From: an uncultured delta proteobacterium
Lineage (GTDB): Bacteria > Myxococcota_A > Polyangia > Polyangiales > Polyangiaceae
Length of the DNA stretch: 44,858 nt
Direction of reading: 5' to 3'
Assembly (NCBI GenBank): GCA_903892415.1
Contig: CAITIQ010000198.1
Coordinates: 1 to 44,858, forward strand
How positions within the stretch are numbered: position 1 is the stretch's first letter; each line of letters begins with the position of its first letter. Of this stretch, positions 31,230 through 39,947 are shown piece by piece. The notes under the pieces were generated by a model. It was not told the DNA's origin. It searched no databases and saw only the letters and a program-made list of their open reading frames with translations. Both the position numbers and the translations under genes were made by a program.

Positions 31230-31733
31230 TTAGATGTCGAAGCCGCCAAATACGTACAGGTGGTACTGGGCCTGGAAGATCTCGGAGAGGTAGAGGGGAA
31301 AGCCAATCGGCTCCACCCCAACATGGAAGTTCTTGTGTGCCTGGTACTTCACGCCCGCGACCGGCTCGAGCAGGAAGGCCGCGCGTTCGGCTTGCGTCCA
31401 GTACCAAATGCCGGCGTTCACTTTGGGGTAGATGAAAAGCCCATCCACCGGCAGCTCGATGTCGTACTGGAAGAACAAGGGAACGGCGATCGTGGTGAAG
31501 CGGTCCCCGAACTGAAACTGTCCAGAGAGGCCGAGGTAAGCGTTGTAGTCGCGGTCGAGCGCGACGGCGATCTCCGGGCTGAGGGAGAACTGCGTGCGTG
31601 TGTCGTCCACGTTGAGCGCAGGCCCGAGTTTGAGGGTGCCGGAAATCCGCCCAGCCTTGTCGGCCGCGCGGGCCTCTGCGGGAATTGCCAGGAGTAGCGA
31701 GAGAAGGCCAGTAACAAGCAACGCCGTTCGCAT
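31230..31733 (-). CDS. Secreted beta-barrel-like protein, unknown function
   Basis: 167 aa with a clear Sec signal peptide (L-L-S-L-L-L-A-I-P-A-E-A-R-A-A). The mature part is made of alternating amphipathic strands rich in Tyr/Phe and Gly (Y-L-G-L-S-G-Q-F-Q-F, L-F-F-Q-Y-D-I-E-L, Y-L-S-E-I-F-Q-A-Q-Y) and ends V-F-G-G-F-D-I, so a small outer-membrane barrel is likely. No family was recognised. It converges on the helicase gene with five bases between the stops. Confidence 0.75.
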   Translation of the reverse strand: MRTALLVTGLLSLLLAIPAEARAADKAGRISGTLKLGPALNVDDTRTQFSLSPEIAVALDRDYNAYLGLSGQFQFGDRFTTIAVPLFFQYDIELPVDGLFIYPKVNAGIWYWTQAERAAFLLEPVAGVKYQAHKNFHVGVEPIGFPLYLSEIFQAQYHLYVFGGFDI

Positions 31734-31746
31734 CGCGTCACGCTAG

Positions 31747-31775
31747 CGAAAGCTGGCGACTCTCGCCAGCTTTCG
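31747..31775 (-). terminator. Hairpin downstream of prolyl oligopeptidase gene
   Basis: A perfect 13-bp inverted repeat, CGAAAGCTGGCGA and TCGCCAGCTTTCG, with a 3-nt loop, lies between the end of the prolyl oligopeptidase gene (31802) and the start of the next minus-strand gene (31733). A U run is missing, so termination may be inefficient or the hairpin may instead protect mRNA ends or act as an operator. Confidence 0.6.
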
Positions 31776-31801
31776 AAGCCTTCTGAACACGACGATCGTG
31801 G

Positions 31802-33985
31802 TTACTTCGCTGGCTCGGTTACAGCCCAAGCAAAGGCCAGTCGGTCAGCACCCTTTTGAACCTCGGCCTTGCGCTGGTCTGCTCCACCATGGCCCGAGTT
31901 CTTCTCGATGCGCAAGAGCACCGGGCCACCGCTGGTGGCGTCTTGTACGGCCGCTGAGAACTTGCGTGCGTGAAGTGGATCCACGCGGTCATCGCTGTCG
32001 GCGGCGAGCATCAACATGGCGGGGTAACGCACGTTGTCGTTGACGTGGTGGTACGGTGAGTAGCCGTAAAGCGCCTTGAATTCGGCCTCGTTGTCGCTGC
32101 TGCCGTACTCGGCGATCCAGGTGCGACCGGAGCCAAACGTGTGGTAGCGCACCATGTCCAAGAGCGGAACGCCGCACACAACGCCGGCAAACAGCTCGGG
32201 TGCCTGGGTCATTGCCGCGCCGACCAACAAGCCGCCGTTGGAGGCGCCGGCGATCACCAGCTTCTCGGGCTTTGTGTACTTCTTGTCGATGAGGAAGCGT
32301 GCCGCGCCGATGAAGTCGTCGAACACGTTCTGCTTCTTCAGCTTCATCCCGGCTTGGTGCCACGCTTCGCCGTATTCAGCGCCGCCACGCAGGTTGGGAA
32401 TGGCGAGCAGGCCACCGCGCTCGAGCCAGGGGTACAGCGTCGCGTAGAAGGAGGGCGTGAGGTTTACCTGGAAGCCGCCGTAACCGTACAGGTAGACCTT
32501 GTTTTCACCGTCTTTCTTCGCGTCTTTCGCGCCGACGACGAACATGGTCACCACGGTGCCGTCTTTGGATTTGTACTCCACTTGCTCGGTCGAAAACTTC
32601 GACGCATCGATCGGGATGTTGGTCTTGCTATAGAGCGTGGACTTGCCGTCCTTGACCGAGAACTTGCGGATCTCGAGCGGCGCGGTGAACGACTCGAAGC
32701 CGAGGTAGGCCTCGCTTTCGTCAGGCAAGCCTACGAGGCCGGTGACCGAGCCCACGCCACCGAGATCCACCGGCATCGGTGATTTGCCGTCGAGATCCCG
32801 AAGCTCGATGCGGCTCTGCGCTTTGTCCAAGTAGGCGATCGCCAGCTTGCCGCCGATGATCGAAAAGCCGTCCATCGTCGCTGTTGGGTGTTGCGGGACG
32901 ATCTCCACCCAGTCTTTGGCGTCGGGCTTCTTCGGGTCCACCTTGAAGATGCGCCAGCGTTCGGCCTGCCAATCGGTCATCAGGTAGATGACGCCCTTGT
33001 GTCCCTCGGCCCGATAATGAGCCACCGCCGGCGTCGATAGCTTGGTCCACTTGGCTTTGCGATCGGCGCCGTCCCGCACGAACAGATCGTTGGAGGTCCA
33101 GCCGCTGTCGATCGAAAGGAAGAACAGCTTGCCGTCTTTGGTCAGGTCGCCGCCGATGAACTTGGTCGGGTCGCCCGTCTTTTCGTGAACGAGCTCATCT
33201 TTCTCAGGCTTGTCGCCGAGCTTGTGGAAGCGAACCTCGGCGAAGCCGGGGCGCTGATCCGGCTTGATCGCTGGGTCCGTCGGCAGCCACGTGTAGTAGA
33301 AGCCGTCTCCGCGCGGCGTCCACGAGGGTTGCGCGTATTTGGCGCCCTCGATTACGTCGACCTCCGAGTCTTTCATGGTCTCGACGTCGATCACCTTCAG
33401 GGTCGCTTCGTCGGAGTTGTTCTTCTTGACGGCGTAGGCGACCTTCTTGCCGTCCCAGCTGGGCACCCAGGTGCCGAGGCTGACCGAGCTATCGGTGGAC
33501 CAGCTGTTCGGATCGAAAAGGACCTTCTCGGCGCCCTTCTCTCCCTGCTTCACGTACACGATCGACTTCTCTTTGTCGGCGTGGCGGCGCGAATAGAAGA
33601 TGCGACTCCCGCGCTTGCGCGGGGCCGAAAGTGCGTCCACGTACAAGAGTTCGGTCAGGCGCTTGGCGATGGCGTCGCGCTCGGGATAGGCCGCTAGCGT
33701 GGCGCGCGCGAGCTTGTCTTGTTGCTCCGACCAGGCCTTGACCGGCTCTTTGCTGGCGTCTTCCAGCCAGCGGTAAGGGTCTTTGACCTTCGTGCCGAAG
33801 AGCTCGTCGGCAATGGCTTCATCGCGGTGGTTGTCGGGGTAGGGCAAGAGCTTCTTTCGGGCTTCTGTGGGCTTTTCCTCGGAGGAGGCGGAGGCCTTGG
33901 GGGGCGCAACCACGATATCCGGAGCCGCCGAAGAGCAGGCCAAAATGAACACCGGCGCAAGAAACAAACCGCGAGCACGCTTCAT
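31802..33985 (-). CDS. Prolyl oligopeptidase (S9A) lipoprotein
   Basis: About 727 aa from the ATG at 33985, chosen since a lipoprotein signal follows ([11 protein letters not shown]). The frame is open to 34114 but that part has no signal. The N-terminal D-P-Y-R-W-L-E-D motif and a seven-bladed propeller precede the hydrolase domain. The nucleophile is S582 in G-A-S-N-G-G, with the Asp in D-S-D-D-R-V-D-P and the His in N-S-G-H-G-G. This type cleaves short peptides after proline. The predicted export as a lipoprotein suggests work in the periplasm or at the surface. It lies 65 bp after the DUF420 gene. Confidence 0.95.
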   Translation of the reverse strand: MKRARGLFLAPVFILACSSAAPDIVVAPPKASASSEEKPTEARKKLLPYPDNHRDEAIADELFGTKVKDPYRWLEDASKEPVKAWSEQQDKLARATLAAYPERDAIAKRLTELLYVDALSAPRKRGSRIFYSRRHADKEKSIVYVKQGEKGAEKVLFDPNSWSTDSSVSLGTWVPSWDGKKVAYAVKKNNSDEATLKVIDVETMKDSEVDVIEGAKYAQPSWTPRGDGFYYTWLPTDPAIKPDQRPGFAEVRFHKLGDKPEKDELVHEKTGDPTKFIGGDLTKDGKLFFLSIDSGWTSNDLFVRDGADRKAKWTKLSTPAVAHYRAEGHKGVIYLMTDWQAERWRIFKVDPKKPDAKDWVEIVPQHPTATMDGFSIIGGKLAIAYLDKAQSRIELRDLDGKSPMPVDLGGVGSVTGLVGLPDESEAYLGFESFTAPLEIRKFSVKDGKSTLYSKTNIPIDASKFSTEQVEYKSKDGTVVTMFVVGAKDAKKDGENKVYLYGYGGFQVNLTPSFYATLYPWLERGGLLAIPNLRGGAEYGEAWHQAGMKLKKQNVFDDFIGAARFLIDKKYTKPEKLVIAGASNGGLLVGAAMTQAPELFAGVVCGVPLLDMVRYHTFGSGRTWIAEYGSSDNEAEFKALYGYSPYHHVNDNVRYPAMLMLAADSDDRVDPLHARKFSAAVQDATSGGPVLLRIEKNSGHGGADQRKAEVQKGADRLAFAWAVTEPAK

Positions 33986-34050
33986 GGGAGCAGACCTTTT
34001 CACGGGCTCCATGCCGATGACAAGGGCTTCCTGCGCGGGGGACGACTTGG

Positions 34051-34596
34051 TCAGCCGGTCACGCTTCGAAGCATCACGAACACCACGATTCCGGTGACGG
34101 AGACATACAGCCATAACGGCAGCGTGAACTTAGCGATGCGACGATGACGATCAAAGCGGCTTTGGAAGGCCCGCGCAAAGGTCAGCAGGATCATCGGCAC
34201 GACCAAGATGCTGCCCACCACGTGCGTCAATAGCACGCCGAGATACAGGCCGCGGAGGGGCGCCTCTTTGGGGTACGGCGTGTCTCCGTGCACATAGTGA
34301 TAAACGAGATAGCCAACCAAGAAGCAGGCCGAGGCCGCCAGGGCAGCCAACATGAAGGCTTTGTGCACCTCCCGACGTTGATTCTTGATCGCGATCAGGC
34401 CCCCTACCTGACAGCAAGCCGCGACCGCGTTGAGCGAGGCATTGAGCGCGGGCATGAACGTCAAGGAGCCCTGGTCCGGTGCTGCTTTTGTGCCGAAGAG
34501 CACGTAGGCGATGATGCCCACCGCAACCACCGAGATCAGCGCGATCGAGGTGAAGAGGGCGGCGTCGCGCGGGGGTGAGGCTTCACTGGTGGTCAC
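34051..34596 (-). CDS. DUF420 membrane protein
   Basis: 181 aa from a GTG start. Five hydrophobic segments and the conserved H-K-A-F-M, Y-H-Y-V-H-G and L-L-T-H-V-V residues identify the DUF420 family. The Gram-positive member YozB/CtaM is needed for cytochrome aa3 oxidase assembly, so a role in terminal oxidase maturation is likely, with the His residues as possible metal or heme ligands. No oxidase gene is in the window. It is divergent from the unknown protein at 34713. Confidence 0.92.
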   Translation of the reverse strand: MTTSEASPPRDAALFTSIALISVVAVGIIAYVLFGTKAAPDQGSLTFMPALNASLNAVAACCQVGGLIAIKNQRREVHKAFMLAALAASACFLVGYLVYHYVHGDTPYPKEAPLRGLYLGVLLTHVVGSILVVPMILLTFARAFQSRFDRHRRIAKFTLPLWLYVSVTGIVVFVMLRSVTG

Positions 34597-34634
34597 GGGC
34601 CGAGTTGTAGTGCGCAGGCCGCGGATGGCAATAC

Positions 34635-34653
34635 CTTGCTTGCGCGAAGCAAG
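34635..34653. promoter_or_regulatory. Inverted repeat in divergent gap
   Basis: CTTGCTT-GCGCG-AAGCAAG, a perfect 7-bp dyad, in the 116-bp space between the divergent DUF420 gene and the gene at 34713. The position suits an operator for a dimeric regulator. Only one dyad is present and no promoter elements were recognised. Confidence 0.35.
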
Positions 34654-34712
34654 CTTCTGGACGGCAGAAAAGGTGCATTGGCCTTCCCGGCCCCGTTGTG
34701 TAGCCTCCGACC

Positions 34713-35633
34713 ATGCCCTTCAAGAACATTAGCCAGTCGCGAAAAGTCGCCTCCGTTGAGGGAGAGGTTCGGGGCGCGTCTTACAACGCGAAGCTCGACG
34801 CCGTGGCCCTCCTGTCGTGGAACCCCGTTCAGATCGCGGTCATCGGTCGCGCCGGCACCGGCGCAAAGATTCACAACATCACGATGGGGGACGTCTCCGA
34901 CATCGTGCTCTTGTCCCGCGATATGGCGATCATCCAGTCCTCGAGTGAGACCTGGCAGGTGCTGGATCTGTCGCACAAACCGCGCGTCGATCCGCTCGGC
35001 AATGACGTGCGCAGCCTCGTGGGGCCGCAAGGGGAGCAAGCGCTGGTGCTGCGTTGGGACAACACGGCCGACGCGCTGACGCCCGGTAAGAATGAGATCG
35101 CCTTGCGCAACTTCGCGCTGCGCGGGGATCACCGCTCGATCGATCTCGGCGAGAACGAGTGCTACGTGGTCGCCGACGGCGGTGAGGGCGAGTTCCGCAT
35201 CCACCCCGGCGCGACGCCGGAGCAAGGGTCGCTGGCCAAGGTTGCATTGCCTGCCGGCTCCAAGGGCTTCGACCGACTGCGCGGGAGCAAGTTCCTCTCA
35301 GCAGCGTTCAAGCGCGGTGGCAACAGCGTTGCGATCATTCGTCGTGCGGGCAACCGCGTCGAGCCGAAGTTGCTGCACCTCGAGGCGCAGATCGCCGACA
35401 TCGTGATCCAAGAGTCGAGCATGATCGTGGTCGCCAAAGACGGCCGGGCCATCCTTTACGATTCAGAGTCGCTGGACAAAGCCACCAGCAACGCCGTGCC
35501 GAAGGCGGAACTCTCGCTCGGCTGCAGCGGTGAGCCGAAGACTGCCGTTGGGGCGCGCGGCAACATCTTCGTGGGTACCACGACGGGTGAAATCTACATG
35601 GCGGTGCTGATTCGCAAGGCCGTCATGGTCTGA
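34713..35633 (+). CDS. Hypothetical cytoplasmic beta-rich protein
   Basis: 306 aa with no signal peptide or membrane segment. The chain is a row of short beta strands separated by Gly/Asn turns (V-A-L-L-S-W-N, I-A-V-I-G-R-A-G, M-A-I-I-Q-S-S, M-I-V-V-A-K-D-G-R-A-I-L-Y-D, I-F-V-G-T-T-T-G-E-I), a pattern that suggests a beta-propeller. I do not recognise a family or a catalytic motif. The gene stands alone between a divergent gap and a terminator, so it is likely transcribed by itself. Confidence 0.8.
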   Translation: MPFKNISQSRKVASVEGEVRGASYNAKLDAVALLSWNPVQIAVIGRAGTGAKIHNITMGDVSDIVLLSRDMAIIQSSSETWQVLDLSHKPRVDPLGNDVRSLVGPQGEQALVLRWDNTADALTPGKNEIALRNFALRGDHRSIDLGENECYVVADGGEGEFRIHPGATPEQGSLAKVALPAGSKGFDRLRGSKFLSAAFKRGGNSVAIIRRAGNRVEPKLLHLEAQIADIVIQESSMIVVAKDGRAILYDSESLDKATSNAVPKAELSLGCSGEPKTAVGARGNIFVGTTTGEIYMAVLIRKAVMV

Positions 35634-35640
35634 GCCCGTT

Positions 35641-35674
35641 CGCAGGCTCCGTGGCGCGCGTCGCGGAGCCTGCG
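35641..35674. terminator. Bidirectional terminator-like hairpin
   Basis: CGCAGGCTCCG (35641-35651) pairs perfectly with CGGAGCCTGCG (35664-35674) around a 12-nt loop, directly after the stop of the gene at 34713 and before the stop of the convergent SDR gene (35694). G-G-T-T-C-T-T follows on the plus strand. Confidence 0.75.
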
Positions 35675-35693
35675 GTTCTTGAGCTTGCGCGGC

Positions 35694-36491
35694 TCAGGTC
35701 CCGAGGCCGGGGCCCATCGCCAGCCAAGCAGCGCCATCGGCGACGATGGTGGCGCCGTGAACGAGCGAGGCCGCATCCGAGCAAAGAAACAGCGCGACGT
35801 TGGCGATCTCGTCGATCGTGCCGAAGCGCTTGATCGGGATTTTGGCGGTCAGCTGCTCTTTGAAGCCCGGGGGTGCGAGCCGGCTCATGCCCTCCGTATC
35901 GTCGATCGGCCCGGGGGCGATGCCGTTTACACGGATGCCGAGCCCAGCCCACTCAGCGGCGAGGCTGCGCGTGATTGAGTCGACGGCCGCTTTGGCGGCG
36001 GAAGCGTGCACCTGCAACGGCGTCGCGCCGTAGTGCAGTGTGGCGGAGATGTTGATGATGATGCCGCCGTTATCGCGCATCGCCTTGTCAAACGCCGCGC
36101 GCGACACGTTGAAGGTGCCGCAGGCGTCGATGTCCATCACGGTTCGAAAACCGTTGGGTGACAGCGTGGCCGCAGGCGCTAGGAAGTTCCCCGCAGCACC
36201 GTTGACCAATATATCTAGCTTGCCCAGCTCGCTCACGGCCTTGTCCACGGCGCTCGCTACTTGCGCTGGATCCCGTACGTCTGCGGGAGCCGCCAAGCAC
36301 TTGCGCCCGGTGAGCCGTGTGAGCTCTTCGGCGGCGGCGGCCAAGCGGTCCGCCTTGCGCCCGACAATTACAGCCTCGGCCCCGTGGGCCATCAGCGTCT
36401 TGGTGATGCCGTAACAGATACCCGAGCCACCGCCGGTCACCAGCGCCACTTTTCCTAGGAGAATATCGCTGCGAAAGATGCTTTCTGCCAT
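35694..36491 (-). CDS. SDR, peroxisomal-type 2,4-dienoyl-CoA reductase-like
   Basis: About 265 aa from the ATG at 36491. The nucleotide loop is T-G-G-G-S-G-I-C, with Cys where Gly is usual, and N-G-A-A-G-N-F follows. Instead of Y-x-x-x-K the active region reads L-Q-V-H-A-S-A-A-K-A-A-V-D, with A-P-G-P-I-D-D-T-E-G-M downstream; both features match DECR2-type 2,4-dienoyl-CoA reductases, which lack the classical Tyr. The enzyme would reduce dienoyl-CoA in breakdown of unsaturated fatty acids using NADPH. The start lies only 29 bp from the divergent TauE/SafE gene start. Confidence 0.9.
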   Translation of the reverse strand: MAESIFRSDILLGKVALVTGGGSGICYGITKTLMAHGAEAVIVGRKADRLAAAAEELTRLTGRKCLAAPADVRDPAQVASAVDKAVSELGKLDILVNGAAGNFLAPAATLSPNGFRTVMDIDACGTFNVSRAAFDKAMRDNGGIIINISATLHYGATPLQVHASAAKAAVDSITRSLAAEWAGLGIRVNGIAPGPIDDTEGMSRLAPPGFKEQLTAKIPIKRFGTIDEIANVALFLCSDAASLVHGATIVADGAAWLAMGPGLGT

Positions 36492-36520
36492 GTGCCTCGG
36501 GTAGTACGGTTCGCCGCGAA

Positions 36521-37306
36521 ATGCACCCAATCTCCCCGGCTGCGCTGGCGCTCCTCGCGCTGGTTGGTTTGGCGAGCGGGTTCGTCAACACGGTGGCCGG
36601 CGCGGGCTCGTTGCTCTCCTTGCGGGCGCTGATGCTGCTTGGCGCGTTGCCCGGTGAGGCCAACGGTACCAACCGAATCCCGGTCGTGGCGCAGTCGGCG
36701 ACAGCCGCGTGGGCCTTCCGCAAACACGCGCGGGTGAGCTCCGCTTTGGTGCTGACCTCGCTGGCACCTGCCGCTGCGGGGGCGGTGGTTGGCTCGTTGC
36801 TCTCGCTGGTGGTGCCCGACCGTTTCATGAACGGGCTCTTGATTGTGGTGCTGTTCGCCGTAGCGGTGCTTGGCTTGCGCAAGTCGAAGCGGGGCAACAA
36901 GCCCGCCGAAGAGAGCGAAGCCCTCGACCTTGCGCGGATGAAGCAGCCAACCTCGCTCATCTGGCTGTTCTTTTCGGGCCTCTATGGTGGATTTCTGCAA
37001 GCAGGAGTGGGCCTTTTGTTGCTCCACGCCTTCTCGCAAGTCGCTGGCCTCAGCCTCGTTCGTAGCAACGCGCTCAAGGTGACGGTGGTGCTCGGCTTCT
37101 CGCTGGTCGCCGCGGGCATTTTTATCGCTAACGGTCAGATTATTTGGGCGTATGCGCTCCCGCTCTCGCTGGGATCGGTGGTCGGGGCTGCGCTGGCCGT
37201 GCGCTTTGCCATCTCCTTCGGCGATAAGCTGAAGATCGCTGTTGTGATCGTCGATTTCTTGGCTTGCGTGGTCCTGCTAGCTCGCGAACTGACCACCTTG
37301 TTCTGA
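36521..37306 (+). CDS. TauE/SafE-family permease (DUF81)
   Basis: 261 aa with about eight hydrophobic segments in two halves. The family motif G-F-V-N-T-V-A-G-A-G-S occurs near residue 20 and its repeat G-G-F-L-Q-A-G-V-G-L in the second half, with N-A-L-K-V after it. Members export sulfite, sulfoacetate or other organic anions across the inner membrane; the substrate cannot be told. A hydrophilic loop of about 25 residues connects the halves. It begins 29 bp from the divergent SDR gene, so their promoters must overlap or lie within the genes. Confidence 0.93.
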   Translation: MHPISPAALALLALVGLASGFVNTVAGAGSLLSLRALMLLGALPGEANGTNRIPVVAQSATAAWAFRKHARVSSALVLTSLAPAAAGAVVGSLLSLVVPDRFMNGLLIVVLFAVAVLGLRKSKRGNKPAEESEALDLARMKQPTSLIWLFFSGLYGGFLQAGVGLLLLHAFSQVAGLSLVRSNALKVTVVLGFSLVAAGIFIANGQIIWAYALPLSLGSVVGAALAVRFAISFGDKLKIAVVIVDFLACVVLLARELTTLF

Positions 37307-37374
37307 GGCCCCACGCTGCGAAAGGAAAGCCAGTGCTTTTGAGGCGGCGCTTTATCTGGTAGGAGCCAACCGCG

Positions 37375-38994
37375 ATGGCGTCGATTCAAGTTCAGGGCGT
37401 AACCAAGCACTACGGCAGCAAACGTCTGTTCGAGGACGTTTTGGTGAACTTCAGCGATGGGCGTCGCTACGGTCTGACTGGCCCCAACGGCGCCGGGAAG
37501 TCCACGTTCATGAAGATCCTGAGCGGGGATCTCGAGCCGGATAACGGCTCTGTGCACCGGCCCGAGAAGACCAGCGTGCTGCGCCAGGATCAGTTCGCCT
37601 TCGAGGACCAACGTGTGCTCGACGTGGTGATTTGCGGCAACAAGAAGCTGTGGGCCGCCATGACCGAGAAGAACACGCTGCTCGAGAAGGAGACGCTTAC
37701 CGATCCGGAAGGGGAGCGGCTCGGTGAGCTCGAGGGCGTTATTGCGGAGGAAGACGGCTATTCCGCCGAGAGTGAGGCGGCCACCTTGCTCGAGGGGCTC
37801 GGGCTCACCACGGTGGACCACGAACGGCCGATGCGGGAACTCCCGGGCGGTCTCAAGCTGCGAGTGCTGCTTGCTCAGGCGCTGTTCGGCAAGCCCGACG
37901 CCCTGCTGCTCGACGAGCCTACCAACAACTTGGATCTCGACACCATTCGCTGGCTCGAGCGCTTCCTCAACGCCTACGAGGGCGTGCTCGTCACCATCTC
38001 CCACGACCGGCACTTCCTGAACGAGATCTGCACCCATATTGCCGACATCGACTACGAAACCATCATCGTTTACCCGGGTGGTTACGACGAGATGGTGATG
38101 GCCAAGAGCCAGGTCCGTTCGCGGATTGAACAGGAGAACTCCGAGCGCTCACGGAAGATCGAGCAGCTGCAAGACTTCGTGGCGAAGTTCGGCGCTGGTA
38201 CCCGCGCCTCGCAGGTTCAGAGCCGCAAAAAGCAGATCGAGAAGTTGGCGCTCTCCGACCTCAAGAAGAGCAACATCGCAAGGCCCTACATCCAGCTGCT
38301 GGTGAAGAAGCCTTCCGGCAAGCAGACCTTGACGATCGAACGACTCTCCAAGTCTTTCCCGGAGATTCCGATCGTGAAGAACTTCGATGCGCTGGTGACC
38401 AAAGGCGAAAAGATCGCCATCGTTGGCCGCAACGGTGTTGGCAAAACCACGCTCTGCCGCATGCTCTCCGGGGACCTCACGCCCGACACCGGCACGCTGA
38501 CCTGGGGCCATCAGGTCAGCGTTGGCTACCTTGCGCAGGACCACAGTGAAGGGATCCCGAAGGACACCACCGCCGCTGAGTGGCTGCACTCGGTCGACCC
38601 CACCGCAGGCGTGCAAGACATTCGCGGACTGCTCGGCAAGATGTTGTTCGCCGGCGAGGAGGGCAAGAAGCCGACGGCAGCGCTCTCCGGTGGTGAGGCC
38701 GTACGCTTGCTGTTCTCCAAACTGATGCTCACCAAGGACAACGTGCTCGTGCTCGATGAGCCCACCAACCACCTCGATCTCGAATCGATCGTGGCCTTGG
38801 GCGACGCGCTGATGCGCTATGAAGGCACCGCCTTCGTCGTCGCGCACGATCGGGAGCTGATCTCGCAGTTTGCTACGCGCTTGTGGGCGTTCACGTCCGA
38901 AGGTCTGGTGGACTTCAAGGGCAGCTATGACGCCTTCTTGGAGCAGAGCGAGGCCGCGGCGGCTGCTGCCGCACCTAAGAAGAAGAAGAAGTAG
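37375..38994 (+). CDS. ybiT: ABC-F ATPase, YbiT subfamily
   Basis: 539 aa with two ABC domains and no membrane segment. Walker A motifs are G-P-N-G-A-G-K-S and G-R-N-G-V-G-K-T; Walker B motifs L-L-L-D-E-P-T-N-N-L-D and L-V-L-D-E-P-T-N-H-L-D. The first signature reads L-P-G-G-L-K-L-R-V, near the A-P-G-W-K-L-R-V of E. coli YbiT, and the second is L-S-G-G-E. The inter-domain linker (V-R-S-R-I-E-Q-E-N-S-E-R-S-R-K) is charged and helical as in ribosome-binding ABC-F proteins. The role is in translation. T-A-G-G-A-G lies 8 bases before the ATG. The C-terminal poly-Lys run overlaps the end of the convergent gene by 20 bp. Confidence 0.95.
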   Translation: MASIQVQGVTKHYGSKRLFEDVLVNFSDGRRYGLTGPNGAGKSTFMKILSGDLEPDNGSVHRPEKTSVLRQDQFAFEDQRVLDVVICGNKKLWAAMTEKNTLLEKETLTDPEGERLGELEGVIAEEDGYSAESEAATLLEGLGLTTVDHERPMRELPGGLKLRVLLAQALFGKPDALLLDEPTNNLDLDTIRWLERFLNAYEGVLVTISHDRHFLNEICTHIADIDYETIIVYPGGYDEMVMAKSQVRSRIEQENSERSRKIEQLQDFVAKFGAGTRASQVQSRKKQIEKLALSDLKKSNIARPYIQLLVKKPSGKQTLTIERLSKSFPEIPIVKNFDALVTKGEKIAIVGRNGVGKTTLCRMLSGDLTPDTGTLTWGHQVSVGYLAQDHSEGIPKDTTAAEWLHSVDPTAGVQDIRGLLGKMLFAGEEGKKPTAALSGGEAVRLLFSKLMLTKDNVLVLDEPTNHLDLESIVALGDALMRYEGTAFVVAHDRELISQFATRLWAFTSEGLVDFKGSYDAFLEQSEAAAAAAAPKKKKK

Positions 38995-39895
38995 GCGGCT
39001 CTCGGCGCTGACGCCGCAGGGCCTTGAGCAGCACTTTGTGTCGCCTTCGCTCCTGTTCTTCGGGCGTCGGTTTGCGACCCGGTAGCGGCGCTTGTTCGGC
39101 GTGGTGCTCGTCGAACGAGCCGATCGGCTGGCCGAGCTCAAACAGCGTGAGCTCTCGTTGACCCCGTTCCCCGAGCCGTACCGGCATGACAGAAGCGCCG
39201 ATTCCGGCGCCTACGTAAACCGCGCCTTTGCTCGGGTCTCGCCGCGTTCCGTAAAGCCCGTGCACATAGCGATGCCCACCGATGCGGCCGAGCGCGAGCT
39301 CATTGAGCTTGGCCAAGGTCACCTGGCCGGCGTGCGTGTGACCGGAGAGCACGAGCGGCACACCGGCGGCCCAGAGCCCGTCCGCCTCTTCGGCGATGTG
39401 CGAGAGCCCGAGCGTCGGCAGCTTGGGGTTGAGGCCGCGGATGGCCTTCTCGCGATCGGCGTAGCCGGTGTACGCGTCGTCCAATCCGACGAGCTGCAGC
39501 TCTTGGCCGCGAGCCGAAAAAACGGTGTTGCAGTTGTCCAGCACCTCAGCTCCACCGCGCAGCAACGCTTTGCGAACCTCCGGCGCGCCGGACCAATGAT
39601 CGTGATTGCCCAACACCGCGAACACCGGCGCTGAGATGCCGCGGATCACCTGGCTCAGATCATCCAAGTAGAGTTGGGAGTGGCAAACGAAGTCACCGGT
39701 GATCACGACTAGGTCGGGCTTGGCTTGGTTGGTCAGCTCTACCGCGGCGTATTGAACGCGCATCGGCGTTACGCGGCCGACGTGAAGATCCGTCAGATGG
39801 GCCACCCGCAAGGGCTCCATCTTCTGCTCGTACCAGGCTGGACCGGCGAACCTCCGAACCGAGATCGGGGAGGACTTCCGGGAAAAGGGGGGCAC
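38975..39895 (-). CDS. Metallophosphoesterase (YaeI-like)
   Basis: 306 aa from a GTG at 39895; an ATG at 39820 (M-E-P-L-R-V-A-H-L) would be shorter by 25 residues and has G-A-G-C-A-G-A-A-G upstream. Metal-binding motifs are complete: D-L-H, G-D-F, G-N-H-D-H and G-H-T-H-A-G-Q. Proteins of this group act on lipid or nucleotide phosphoesters (the YaeI/LpxH-like side of the family), but the substrate is unknown and the N-terminal membrane helix of YaeI is absent. The last 25 residues are basic and end in a Ser run, produced by the overlap with the Lys codons of the convergent ABC-F gene. Confidence 0.9.
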   Translation of the reverse strand: MPPFSRKSSPISVRRFAGPAWYEQKMEPLRVAHLTDLHVGRVTPMRVQYAAVELTNQAKPDLVVITGDFVCHSQLYLDDLSQVIRGISAPVFAVLGNHDHWSGAPEVRKALLRGGAEVLDNCNTVFSARGQELQLVGLDDAYTGYADREKAIRGLNPKLPTLGLSHIAEEADGLWAAGVPLVLSGHTHAGQVTLAKLNELALGRIGGHRYVHGLYGTRRDPSKGAVYVGAGIGASVMPVRLGERGQRELTLFELGQPIGSFDEHHAEQAPLPGRKPTPEEQERRRHKVLLKALRRQRREPPTSSSS

Positions 39896-39947
39896 TCGCT
39901 GAGCATAGGCCCGAAGCGCGTCTTGTAAAGCCGCTACGCCGTCGGAC

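Noticed and set aside
35694..36491. SDR without Y-x-x-x-K as a dead enzyme
   Set aside because: 2,4-dienoyl-CoA reductases of the DECR type naturally lack the classical Tyr, and the surrounding sequence matches that group.
37840..37880. Degenerate first ABC signature (L-P-G-G instead of L-S-G-G) in the ABC-F protein
   Set aside because: E. coli YbiT has A-P-G-W-K-L-R-V at the same place as I recall, so Pro is normal for the subfamily.
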